From Rhineura floridana (lineage: Eukaryota > Chordata > Lepidosauria > Squamata > Rhineuridae): a stretch of DNA of 64,000 nucleotides. This document shows, in pieces, positions 23,301 through 30,185 of the stretch. The first letter of the stretch is position 1. Each line of letters opens with the position of its first letter. Position numbers and translations under genes: made by a program. A model generated the notes under the pieces. The model ran no database searches and was not told the origin of the DNA. It saw only the letters and a list, made by a program, of their open reading frames with translations. The stretch spans positions 25,090,474-25,154,473 of the forward strand of contig NC_084487.1 in NCBI RefSeq assembly GCF_030035675.1, written 5' to 3'.

Positions 23301-26252
23301 CCGTTACCTTTTTGTTATTTGCAACGTTTTTAGGCAATTCCATATACGTGTAATATTTATTTGTGCCAATGTATCATGCTACCGAAATTTTAGCAATGGT
23401 CCCAACAGAAACTAAAGAGACAACTTGATCTAAGTGTTTAAACAAAGATATGATGTCACAGACAAATATATATCCTCTCCCCTAGCGGGGAAAGGAAGAT
23501 AAGCAGAAGGATTTCCTGTACTGACTAGGAAGTCAATTACATTTAATAAGCTTCTTAAAGTTATTACCATGCTGACAGCCAAACCATCAGCCTAGCAATG
23601 GATTTAATTGATACCAGTAATACTCCTACCTGAAAGTAAACAGGTCATCATTTTCCAGATTACTTGGGCTGAGTGTTGGAGAAGTTATGACGGGAACATT
23701 GGACTGCTATGGATTTTTTTGGTATATCAATTATGTAATGATATAAGGAAGCTGAACAGGTGGTTTAATGTTTCCTGTGTTAAGTTTTCTCCCAGCCACA
23801 CAACTGAAGAGGTGCCGTTCTACTTGTGCCCTGTGTTCATCCAGAGGTCAACCCAAACATTCTTGGATTCAGTATACTCCTCGGATTCCCAGGCGGCAGC
23901 CTGAGGCAAAGGGCTTTATTTCAACAATGGCAGGTACGCTAGCTGTGCCCCTCTCTCAAAACCCTCACCACATTATAAGCCCTGGTAATCAACTCGCCTT
24001 CTGTTAAAATCCTTGTGCAGGGCTGCCCTTGAAGACAGTTCAGTAATGTCAGCTGATTTGGAAAGCAGCAGCAAGATTTGCCAGGAGCATATTATACACA
24101 TATTATATGCATGCGACATATTATACACATAATATAACAGCATGACTAGTTACCAGTTTATTTCTGGGATAAATTTTATTTTATTTATTTATTTGTTTAT
24201 ATTTATTTTATTATACTTGTATACCGCTCCATAGCCAAAGTTCTCTTGCCGGTTTACAGTAACTAAAAACATTAAAACAAATACAATTTAAAACAGATCT
24301 TATAAAAACAATTTAAAACACAATTAAAAAAGTTAAACAGTATAAAACACATGCTAAAATGCCTGGGAGAAGAGGAAAGTCTTGACCTGGCGCCGAAAGG
24401 TAACAGTGTTGGCGCCATGCGCACCTCGTCATATAGATAATTCCATAATTTGGGGGCCACCACTGAGAAGGCCCTCTCCCTTGTTGCCAGACTCCCAGCT
24501 TCCCTCGGAGTAGGCACCCGGAGGAGGGCCTTTGATCTTGAACGTAGTGTACGGGTGGGTTTGTATCGGGAGAGGCGTTCCATCAGGTATTGTGGTCCCA
24601 AGCCGTGTAAGGCTTTATAGGTCAAAACCAGCACCTTGAATCGAGCTCAGAAACATACAGACAGCCAGTGCAAGCGGGCCAGAATCGTTTTTATATGTTC
24701 GGACCATCTGGTCCCTGTTATCAATCTGGCTGCTGCATTTTGCACAAGCTGCAGTTTCCGAACCGTCTTCAAAGGCAGCCCCACGTAGAGTGCATTGCAG
24801 TAATCTAATTTGGAGGTTACCAGAGCGTGGACAACTGAAGCCAAGTTATCCCTGTCCAGATAGGGACATAGTTGGGCCACCAACTGAAGTTGGTAGAAGG
24901 CACTCCATGCCACTGAGGCTACCTGATCCTCAAGTGACAGAGATGATTCTAGGAGAACCCCCAAGCTACGAACCTGCTCTTTCAGGGGGAGAGCAACCCC
25001 ATCCAGGACAGGTTGGACATCCACCATCTGGTCAGATGAACCACCCACTAGCAGCATCTCAGTCTTGTCTGGATTGAGCCTCAGTTTACTAGCCCTCATC
25101 CAGTCCATTGTCGCAGCCAGGCACCGGTTCAGCACATTGACAGCCTCACTTGAAGAGCATGAAAAGGAGAAATAGAGCTGTGTGTCATCAGCATACTGAT
25201 GGCAACGCACTCCAAAGCTCCAAATGACCGCACCCAATGGTTTCATGTAGATGTTGAACAGCATGGGGGACAGAACTGACCCCTGCGGAACCCCATACTG
25301 GAGAGTCCAGGGTGCCGAGCAATGTTCCCCAAGCACCACCTTCTGGAGGCAACCTGCCAAGTAGGAGCGGAACCACTGCAATGCAGTACCTCCCACTCCC
25401 AACTCAGCCAGTCTCCCCAAAAGGATACCATGGTCGATGGTATCAAAGCCGCTGAGAGATCAAGGAGAATCAGCAGAGTCACAGTCCCCCTGTCTCTCTC
25501 CTGACAAAGGTCATCATACAGGGCGACCAAGGCTGTTTCTGTGCCAAAACCAGGCCTGAAACCTGACTGAAATGGATCTAGATAATCGGTCTCATCCAAG
25601 AGTGTCTGGAGCTGGCCCGCAACCACTCGTTCAAGGACCTTGCCCAGGAATGGAACATTTGCTACCAACCTATATTTATTAAGATTTTCTGGGTCCAGGG
25701 AGGGTCTCTTCAGGAGTGGTCTCACTACTGCCTCTTTCAGGCAGCCAGGGACCACCCCCTCTCGCAGAGAGGCATTAATCACCTCCCTGGCCCAGCCGGC
25801 TGTTCCATCCCTGCTAGCTTTTATTAGCCAAGAAGGGCAAGGATCCAGCACAGAAGTGGTTGCACGAACCTGTCCAAACACCCTGTCAACGTCCTCAAGC
25901 AGCATCAAATTCAAGTTGTTAAGGGTTGGGGGTTTTTTACCTTTAAAGTCCTTAACAGTCTGGGTCTCAAGCAACTTCTCCAGTATGAACTCATGCCCCT
26001 ATAACTGTTAATTTATTCCGATGCTGTTCAAAGAGTTTTGATGTAATTCACTGGCTAGATTTCAGGGTAACAATGATTACTTACCTTTTCCGGTTCAGAA
26101 GATATGGGTGGCTCCACTAAGAGGGGCTCCTGCTCACTGGATGTGTCACTATCATGGTTTCCTTGCCCAGCAGGATCGGGCACGTGTCCCTTCCTGAGCC
26201 GTAGGACTGGCTCCAGAATGCTGGCATTCCCGAGATCCGTTGAGTCATTCAT
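2248..26252 (-). CDS. ADIPOR2: ADIPOR2, adiponectin receptor 2, complete coding span
   Basis: Seven coding exons (26085-26252, 11445-11561, 8913-9084, 6886-7072, 6138-6325, 3007-3200, 2248-2376) join in frame into 384 residues; human ADIPOR2 has 386. Every intron is GT-AG. The product is a seven-pass membrane receptor of the PAQR family, with a cytosolic N-terminus and an extracellular C-terminus. It binds adiponectin, has ceramidase-like activity and signals mainly through PPAR-alpha; this role is known from the family. The three zinc-binding histidines and the aspartate are all seen: His200 in FSWLFHT, Asp217 in LDYSG, His346 and His350 in FHSHQLFH. ADIPOR2 is favoured over ADIPOR1 by MGMLPLLQAHHAMEK, by FIYLIVICVLGIAAIIV and by the N-terminal RLRKGH motif. 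The start is the first ATG of exon 2 and begins MN as in human. Only the first 70 or so residues diverge strongly from mammals. The gene looks functional. Confidence 0.97.
2377..3006 (-). other. ADIPOR2 intron 7
   Basis: This 630-nt phase-0 intron has good donor and acceptor sites. I see no recognisable repeat in it. Confidence 0.85.
3007..3200 (-). CDS. ADIPOR2: ADIPOR2 exon 7 (residues 278-342)
   Basis: The acceptor TATCTCCTAG ends at 3201 and the donor GTAAGT starts at 3006. It encodes VFLALGLSGVIPTLHF, EGFLKAATMGQIGW and AARIPERFFPGKCDIW, membrane helices 5 and 6 and the following loop, closely matching mammals. The exon ends phase 0. Confidence 0.97.
3709..4384. mobile_element. Tigger/pogo-like non-autonomous DNA transposon
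   Basis: The left end reads CAGTAATACCTCAGTTAACA. The reverse complement of the right end reads CAGTAATATATCAGTTAACG. Both ends are flanked by TA, the target duplication of the Tc1/mariner-pogo group. The CAGxxATACCTC start resembles Tigger termini. No transposase frame is visible, so this is an internally deleted or MITE-like copy. The family name is an inference. Confidence 0.7.
5036..5420 (-). mobile_element. L2-like LINE 3' fragment
   Basis: A TTTATT-rich stretch is followed by TATACTGCTATTTTGTTAAA and by the reverse complement of an L2 C-terminal segment (GGCAGAGCATTCCAGAGAAC, as in the AFSVVAPRLWN region of L2 ORF2). The order matches the better L2 at 24.2-26.0 kb, so this is a 5'-truncated minus-strand copy. 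The 5' boundary is approximate. Confidence 0.7.
5829..5925. repeat. Unclassified dispersed repeat
   Basis: It carries TGATGAAAGGGGCTTCAACC, then CCACAAAAGCTTGTGCAACA and TGTGGCACCTTAGAGA. This string is common in reptile genomes. A related piece in the other orientation lies at about 15,655-15,745 (AAAGCTTTTGTGGAC). I cannot place the family. Confidence 0.45.
6138..6325 (-). CDS. ADIPOR2: ADIPOR2 exon 6 (residues 215-278)
   Basis: The acceptor TTACCTTAG ends at 6326 and the donor GTAAGA starts at 6137. The exon encodes LDYSGIALLIMGSFVPWLYY (Asp217 is the conserved polar residue near the zinc) and IYLIVICVLGIAAIIV, membrane helices 3 and 4, and ends with RFATPQYRAVRA and the first base of Gly278. 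Confidence 0.97.
6326..6885 (-). other. ADIPOR2 intron 5
   Basis: This 560-nt intron holds at most a faint SINE-like piece at about 6760-6840 (CTTACAACAAGCCTGCAAG, then GGCAAGTCACTC). Confidence 0.8.
6886..7072 (-). CDS. ADIPOR2: ADIPOR2 exon 5 (residues 153-215)
   Basis: It runs from TTTGTCTAG to a GTAAGT donor at 6885. The 187 nt complete Gly153 and end two bases into Lys215. It encodes helices 1 and 2, with RPNMSFVAPVQEKVV between them and FSWLFHTVYCHSEG, where His200 corresponds to zinc ligand His202 of human ADIPOR2. Confidence 0.95.
7073..8912 (-). other. ADIPOR2 intron 4
   Basis: It holds one inverted-repeat element (7350-7775). Nothing else is recognised. Confidence 0.85.
7350..7775. 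mobile_element. Inverted-repeat element with the AACCATGGTTT motif
   Basis: The left end carries CATGCTAAACCATGGTTTAG then TGTGTTGTGCATG. The reverse complement of the right end (7737-7775) reads CATGCTAAATCAGTTTAGTG then TGGTGTGCATG. About 430 bp of sequence without a coding frame lies between. A related motif recurs at 9512-9800. It is a non-autonomous DNA transposon of unknown superfamily; no target duplication was established. Confidence 0.5.
8913..9084 (-). CDS. ADIPOR2: ADIPOR2 exon 4 (residues 96-153)
   Basis: It starts phase 0 after ACTCCCTTCAG and ends one base into the Gly153 codon at a GTATCA donor (8912). It encodes VWEGRWRVIPFDVLPDWL and then the PAQR hallmark FRIHTETGNIWTHLL at the edge of membrane helix 1. 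The donor lacks the usual +5 G, so it is somewhat weak. Confidence 0.96.
9512..9800. repeat. AACCATGG-type dispersed element, decayed
   Basis: The left side has GTCAAACCATGGTTTTGAAC. The reverse complement of the right side has CAAGTCATGGTTTTGGTTAG. The internal sequence has TAGTTTGGCTTAGCATGATG. It resembles the 7350-7775 element but is more diverged. Confidence 0.4.
10087..10188. mobile_element. hAT-type MITE, CAGCCTTCCCCAACC family
   Basis: The imperfect palindrome begins CAGCCTTCCCCAACCTGGTG and ends GCTGGGGAAGGCCG. The flanks CACTAGAG and CTCTAGGG match at 6 of 8 positions around a central CTAG, which fits a hAT 8-bp target duplication. Related copies lie at 20744-20865 and 33450-33520. 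Confidence 0.75.
11445..11561 (-). CDS. ADIPOR2: ADIPOR2 exon 3 (residues 57-95)
   Basis: The acceptor TTTCTGTTTCAG ends at 11562 and the donor GTAAGA starts at 11444; both ends are phase 0. The 39 residues start NSKNAGSND and include QEDEGFMGM and QAHHAMEKVEEFVCK, which are nearly identical to human ADIPOR2. Confidence 0.95.
12128..12302 (-). mobile_element. tRNA-Ala-derived SINE, diverged
   Basis: Reverse-complemented, it has the head ATGCTTTGCATACAGAAAGG then TTCA, and the tail AAGGCAGCTT seen in clearer copies at 47491-47663 and 58385-58717. The middle is diverged and the 5' end is incomplete. Confidence 0.6.
13990..14300. repeat. Decayed dispersed repeat, weakly AACCATGG-like
   Basis: It contains GGCTGGCTTAGCACTCTGTC and AACAAACCTTGGCTTTAGAC, similar in composition to the elements at 7350 and 9512. 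No reliable ends were found. Confidence 0.25.
17286..18809 (-). pseudogene. Reverse transcriptase part of the Vingi/I-like LINE
   Basis: A 507-residue open stretch covers the pre-RT linker and the RT domain: APGEDLMPPEI (finger), NYRPISLLDITAKL, FRKGKSIRDQAFIL, FIDFTVAFDSVDREILW (the catalytic aspartate region is intact), GVKQGCILAPFLFNFF and LLYADDLVLF (catalytic YADD). It then ends in a stop, while the related C-terminal sequence continues in other frames at 16438-17185 with CICGNKVIEDLAHYILYCP. The upstream endonuclease domain is missing from this strand because the 5' part is inverted. It is an inactive fragment, not a host gene. Confidence 0.85.
18838..19131 (+). pseudogene. Inverted endonuclease fragment of the same LINE
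   Basis: The plus strand encodes LALIISFTDSYSIICLNVYF then PP and, further on, LLVICGDLNTRLGQS, matching the APE-type endonuclease of LINEs (NVYFPP and GDxN motifs). It lies head to head with the RT part. The joint lies near 18,838, give or take about 20 nt. Confidence 0.7.
20744..20865. mobile_element. hAT-type MITE, CAGCCTT...CCAACC family
   Basis: It begins CAGCCTTTGCCAACCTGGTG and ends CCAAGTTGGCAAAGGTTG, with the internal GATGGGAGTTGTAGTCCAAA typical of the family. The flanks show no clear 8-bp duplication. Confidence 0.65.
21141..22215 (-). mobile_element. CR1 LINE, 5'-truncated young copy
   Basis: It shares the 3' end of the full-length CR1 at 28.9-33.3 kb, including the CCTGATCCAGCAGGCTCTTC region and a (TTCTTATG)-like tail at 21,141-21,160. 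The ORF2 remnant starts inside the FADD motif region and is open for 287 codons. About 95% of those residues match the full-length copy, so the insertion is recent. Confidence 0.93.
21351..22214 (-). pseudogene. C-terminal CR1 ORF2 remnant
   Basis: The frame runs from FINDLELGVSSEVAKFADD to AINGY and a stop. It holds the end of the RT palm (FADD) and the CR1 C-terminal domain (HLEYCVQFWLPHLKKDI, KRATRMIKGMERLPYEERLQ, FTQRIVKLWNLLPQDAV). No internal stop is present. It lacks endonuclease and most of the RT, so it cannot act alone. The ending AINGY is informative for judging the longer C-terminus of the full-length copy. Confidence 0.9.
22541..22643 (-). mobile_element. 5S rRNA-derived SINE, truncated
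   Basis: Reverse-complemented, the unit keeps only about 25 nt of the 5S-like part (GGATGGGAGACCACCTGG), then the body CATATGTAAGCCGCCTTGGG and the tail TAAATGTAATAAATAAATAA. It matches the copies at 43886-44045 and 47950-48140. Confidence 0.75.
24165..25990 (-). mobile_element. L2 LINE, 5'-truncated and frame-broken
   Basis: The conserved L2 ORF2 pieces in order are PSWLIKASRDG, NKYRLVANVPFLGKVLERVV, DPFQSGFRPGFGTETALVAL, GVPQGSVLSPMLFNIYMKPL, YADDTQLYFSFS, LDYCNALYVGLP, QLVQNAAARLITG and a C-terminal AFSVVAPKLWN segment. One T is missing near 25,452 inside the LSAAFDT motif, so the frame shifts there, and it breaks again near 24,640. The 3' end is an AT-rich TATACCG/TTTATT tail. It is an old copy. 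Confidence 0.9.
26085..26252 (-). CDS. ADIPOR2: ADIPOR2 exon 2, first coding exon (residues 1-56)
   Basis: The exon runs from an acceptor after 26322 (TTTTCAG) through 69 nt of 5' UTR to the ATG at 26252-26250, and ends at a GTAAGT donor at 26084. It is phase 0. It encodes MNDSTDLGNA... and then RLRKGH, which matches the human N-terminal motif. The segment is acidic and polar with no membrane helix, fitting the disordered cytosolic tail. No ATG occurs upstream in the exon. The Kozak context is weak (C at -3). Confidence 0.92.
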
Positions 26253-26346
26253 GAGACCAGGGGTCTTCACAAGAAAGGTTCTTCTTTTCTCTGGCAAGAG
26301 GTGGTGACAGATTGGCTAGTTCTGAAAAGCAACCAAAGTAGACATT

Positions 26347-27260
26347 GAATGAATGAATGATTATCTTTATTGTTTTTAGCCAAACTCCATCACAATACAA
26401 TACAAAAAGAAGAAATTTTTTAAAAGCACATTAAAATTACCAGCGATAAAAGTACAGCATCCTAAGATAAGAAAGGATAAGATTCATAAACTCATTACAA
26501 CATAATAAAAATACAATAACACCCCATTTGAGTATATTAAGACCCCCGGGGAGGATATAAAGTTAAGAATACTAATTTAAGGACACCTCGGAGGTGGACG
26601 CCAATTGTTTTAAATATCTAGCTCTCAATTTCCCTGCGGCCAGGGCAAACTTTGCTACCTGAGTGGTTACAAAAATATCAGTACCCGCAAGAAGAACGCA
26701 AGTTTGCTCCAGCAGTGGTCTGTTTGACAGCAGGTGACGGATTGGAAAAAAAAGTTTGAGCCTAAGTGCATTATACAATGGGCATCTCAATAAATAATGG
26801 ACAACATCCTCAACTTCTCCTGAATTACATATACAATGTCTTAAATAAACTGGGACCCTCGCATATCTCCCATCCAGAAAGGCCAAAGGCATAGATTGAA
26901 AACGTAACGCTGTAAAGGCCTTTCTAAGGGAGGGAGTGGTTAAAAAGAAGAAATAATGTTCAATGCCAAAAGCGGTTTTAAAGAGAGGATACCAGTAGGA
27001 AAAAGATGACTGTGACGAAGAGAACAAGTCCCATCGCTTAGAATATAAGGATATTCTTTCCTTACAAAGCTGTTTCACTCGCGATGAGACATTAGAAGGA
27101 GGAGTTTCCATGCTAATCCCATATGTGGCCAAGAGAAGTTTGGTACGCATAAACCAGGTGTTATGAGATGGGCTCTTGAGTTGTTCCAAAAAACACTTCT
27201 TAGGGAGACGAGCCTCATCCTTATTAGTGAGCTTCAGCCAGTACATGGCCAGGGCTGCAT
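26347..27260 (-). mobile_element. Vingi/I-like LINE 3' fragment, second subfamily
   Basis: An open stretch of 224 codons (26572-27246) matches the C-terminal region of the 16.3-19.1 kb element: KAFTALRFQSMPLAFLDGRY, then HCICNSGEVEDVVHYLLRCP and LYNALRLKLFF. The 3' end CTAAAAACAATAAAGATAAT followed by ATTC repeats resembles the other copy's tail. The RT is missing. Confidence 0.75.
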
Positions 27261-28782
27261 AAACAGCAGACTCTATGGATTGTAAGCCAGCCCATGATTA
27301 TGTAAACTTCTCCAACTGATATTCACCTTTAAATGTGCTGAAAGCCTATCACAGAACTAATCAGGCAGGGCAATTTTAATGCAAATACACCTGTTTATTG
27401 TTCAAGGCTGTTTTGGTTCCTGTGTGTTAACATACTGGAATAAAAAACTAAATATAAAAAAGACATTTCATAATGATGGACAGCTTTTGCAAACTCATGT
27501 TTTCTCTCAAATCTCAAAGCTCTTGAGGTTTTAATATGCAAGCTTAATCTATTAATTTACTAAAATGCAGACTAACTGGCACACAACTACTTATATTCAG
27601 ATTTTTGCATGAAACTGCAAATATCTTGAAGCCTTTTACTCATAATGAGCATTTGGAAGGGGCTATGTGCAAGTTTTGAAGAGATAGAGTAGTACAGTTT
27701 GTTCTCTAGAAACCCAGCAAGGATGTCAGACGCACTCTATAGATACCAAAATGGTACTGCTTTACCCTGACAAAGTCAATTCAGCTCTAAACATATTTAT
27801 CTTATCACAAAATTGTGATAAGACAATAACGTTGCTCAGCCCACTGCATTCCAGACAACTCCCCCAAGGTCTAGCCATTTTTCAATGCTGATTACAGTGG
27901 CCTCCCCTCCTGGATTCAGCATTGTCTTGAAAGTTCAAGACTGATGCAATAAATTCTCTGCTGTGGAGAAGCATGCACACCTTCCTGTGTGCACAAAGCA
28001 ATGAAATAAGCAAGTAAAACGACAGTGATGAAAAGATTTCTATGAAAAAAATGCTGTAACTATCTTAAGGATCAGCACTTGAGGGCCCTAAAGCTAAAGC
28101 TGCCTCTCAAAATAATGCCACCACCCACCTTCCAATTGCCAACTTACAGGTAGATGTGTAGAGGTCTGACAGTCCACTTCAGAAGGGAACAGAGTGACGG
28201 GATTGCACCCCACTAACTCCAAGGAAAGCCTCCCATAAATCTATGTGCCAACATAGCAGCAGGTGGCTAATTTTGAAAGTAAATTCCACCCTGTTTAACT
28301 CAGTTAGTGAATCCATACGATTTCTCCCCAGCTCCATGAAAAGCATAATATATTTACAATTCCTACTCTAGCCAAGTCATTATGTCCAGCAGTAAGACAG
28401 ACACACTGTATTCTATATTTTTGCTAATGAATTTCTGAGAGCATGGACACCACTGCCACTCAGGGTGCCCACACGTCCTTAAAACTAAAGCTAGAAACCC
28501 AAGTATATGCGTATATATCCCAACAGCAATGAGGTTTATGAAAAGTGAACCATTACTGGCTACGAGTTTTGAAGCTTTCTACGAAAGCTGCCAAAAAAGC
28601 CAAAAGGAATCCTAATAGTGTATTTCAGGATTTTAATTGTTGCATGATTATATACATCAAATTACATGTATAAACAACTAATGAAAGCAGCATTTGAGAG
28701 GGGGAGGGGGAGGGAGAGAGAACGTGTGTCTGTAAAATGGCAGATCTCTAAGGCTTGTTGACTCACACTGGCCAGGGCAGGT

Positions 28783-28864
28783 GGGATGGTATAGCTGAGT
28801 GGCTCAAACACTGGACCTCTTGGGGGATCTGTGGAGTTTTGGATTCAAAGCTACCAGTGACCCC
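28783..28864 (+). repeat. tRNA-like segment next to the CR1 5' UTR
   Basis: It holds an A-box-like TAGCTGAGTGGC (28792-28803) and a B-box-like GGATTCAAAGC (28841-28851), spaced as in a long-variable-arm tRNA (Leu/Ser type). It could be a SINE head, a decayed tRNA or part of the CR1 5' region. It does not fold obviously as a functional tRNA. Confidence 0.35.
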
Positions 28865-29163
28865 TTTTCAGGACTTTCTTGTTGGCAGTATCTTTCTACC
28901 CGCTAGGGAGCAACGGAGGCCTCCACTGCAGCACAGCCCTCTCCTCCACCAGGTGTGATCCTCTCTGCTGCTAGAGGCCACCAAGGAGGCCCCTACACAT
29001 CGTCCACTATCAAACTTGACGAAGCGTCAAGACGAGTTAAGCAGCAGAGCGAGTTCGGCAGCAGGGCGAGGAGGCCAGGGCCCCCCACTCTGCCCATCTG
29101 TTCCCTGACCTCAACTAAACCGCAGTCTCCAACCCATTGACGTAATAAACCTTAAACAAAACT

Positions 29164-30066
29164 ATGCAGGTAAGAAGCCAGCAGGGGTGTGGGGGCTTTC
29201 CAGTGTTTTGCACCGCCTGCAGCATGTACGACTATCTGCCTGTTGGACAGAAGTCGTGGGTGTGCTCTCGGTGCAATGAGCTCCTGGATCTCCGGGAACG
29301 ACTTCATTTCCTTGAGGCCAAGGTGGCGGACCTGGAAAAGCTGAGAAAGGCAGAGAGGTGTGTGGAGGAGGCCTTCAGGGACGTTATAGCTGTGTCCCAC
29401 TCCAACGATGATAGCTCTCCTGCTATCATGGACAACGATGGTCTCGGGGAAGGAGAGCATCCAGCTGAGGAAGAGGGAAACAATCCCTTAGAAGAGACCC
29501 ATTCCTTGGGGGATGAGCAGCTATCCTCTCGTGCCGAGGATATATCTCCAGGGGGTGGAGGGATCCTTGTAGTGGGTGATTCGATCATTAGGAACGTAGA
29601 CAGTGGGGTGTGTGATGGGCGTGTAGACCGCAAGGTGTTTTGCCTGCCTGGTGCGAAGGTTGCGGATATCGCCCGTCGTTTAGATAGTTTGGTAGACAGT
29701 GCTGGGAAGGAGTCAGTGGTCGTGGTGCACGTTGGCACCAACGACATGGGGAAATGCAGCCGTGAAGTCCTGGAAGCAAAATTTAGGTTGCTAGGTAGGA
29801 TGCTGAAAGCCAGGACCTCCAAGGTGGCTTTCTCTGAAATGCTACCGGTTCCACGCGCAGGACCAGCCAGACAGGCCCAGCTTCGCAGTCTCAATGCATG
29901 GATGAGACCATGGTGTCGGGTGGAAGGGTTTGGATTTGTTAGGCACTGGGGAACATTTTGGGACAAGCCGGGCCTGTACAAAAGGGACGGGCTCCACTTG
30001 AACCAGAATGGAACCAAACTGCTGGCACTTAAAATTAAAAAGGTGGCAGAGCAGCTTTTATACTGA
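29164..30066 (+). CDS. CR1 ORF1, zinc-ribbon plus SGNH esterase protein
   Basis: The 300-residue frame is open throughout. Residues 16-37 hold two CxxC pairs (CTAC and CSRC), a small zinc ribbon. Residues 40-70 are rich in heptad-like Leu/Glu/Lys and probably form a coiled coil. An acidic linker follows. Residues 134-300 match the SGNH/GDSL esterase fold that CR1-group ORF1 proteins are known to carry: GDS with Ser140, GTND at 191-194, and DGLHLN at 275-280 with Asp275 and His278. All three catalytic-type residues are present. Such proteins are thought to bind element RNA; what the esterase does is not settled. The ATG is the first after the 5' UTR and lies just 5' of a chance donor-like GTAAGAAG. 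Confidence 0.9.
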   Translation: MQVRSQQGCGGFPVFCTACSMYDYLPVGQKSWVCSRCNELLDLRERLHFLEAKVADLEKLRKAERCVEEAFRDVIAVSHSNDDSSPAIMDNDGLGEGEHPAEEEGNNPLEETHSLGDEQLSSRAEDISPGGGGILVVGDSIIRNVDSGVCDGRVDRKVFCLPGAKVADIARRLDSLVDSAGKESVVVVHVGTNDMGKCSREVLEAKFRLLGRMLKARTSKVAFSEMLPVPRAGPARQAQLRSLNAWMRPWCRVEGFGFVRHWGTFWDKPGLYKRDGLHLNQNGTKLLALKIKKVAEQLLY

Positions 30067-30185
30067 CTGAGGGGGGAAACCCGACAGGAGCTGAGAAAGG
30101 TCCGGTTCGGAATAAACCTCCCCCCTGGGATAAAAACCAAAGGAATGACGAAATTTTAAAAGGGGTAGGCCTAGAAGTAGGCATT

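Larger units (their letters stand above)
11562..26084 (-). other. ADIPOR2 intron 2
   Basis: This 14.5-kb phase-0 intron holds a tRNA-derived SINE (12128-12302), a decayed repeat (about 13990-14300), a Vingi/I-like LINE with inverted 5' end (16339-19131), a MITE (20744-20865), a truncated CR1 (21141-22215), a 5S-SINE fragment (22541-22643) and an L2 (24165-25990). I recognise nothing in 12.3-13.9, 14.5-15.6, 19.2-20.7 and 22.7-24.1 kb apart from short AT-rich runs, one of them a near-palindrome at 24,089-24,140. Confidence 0.8.
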
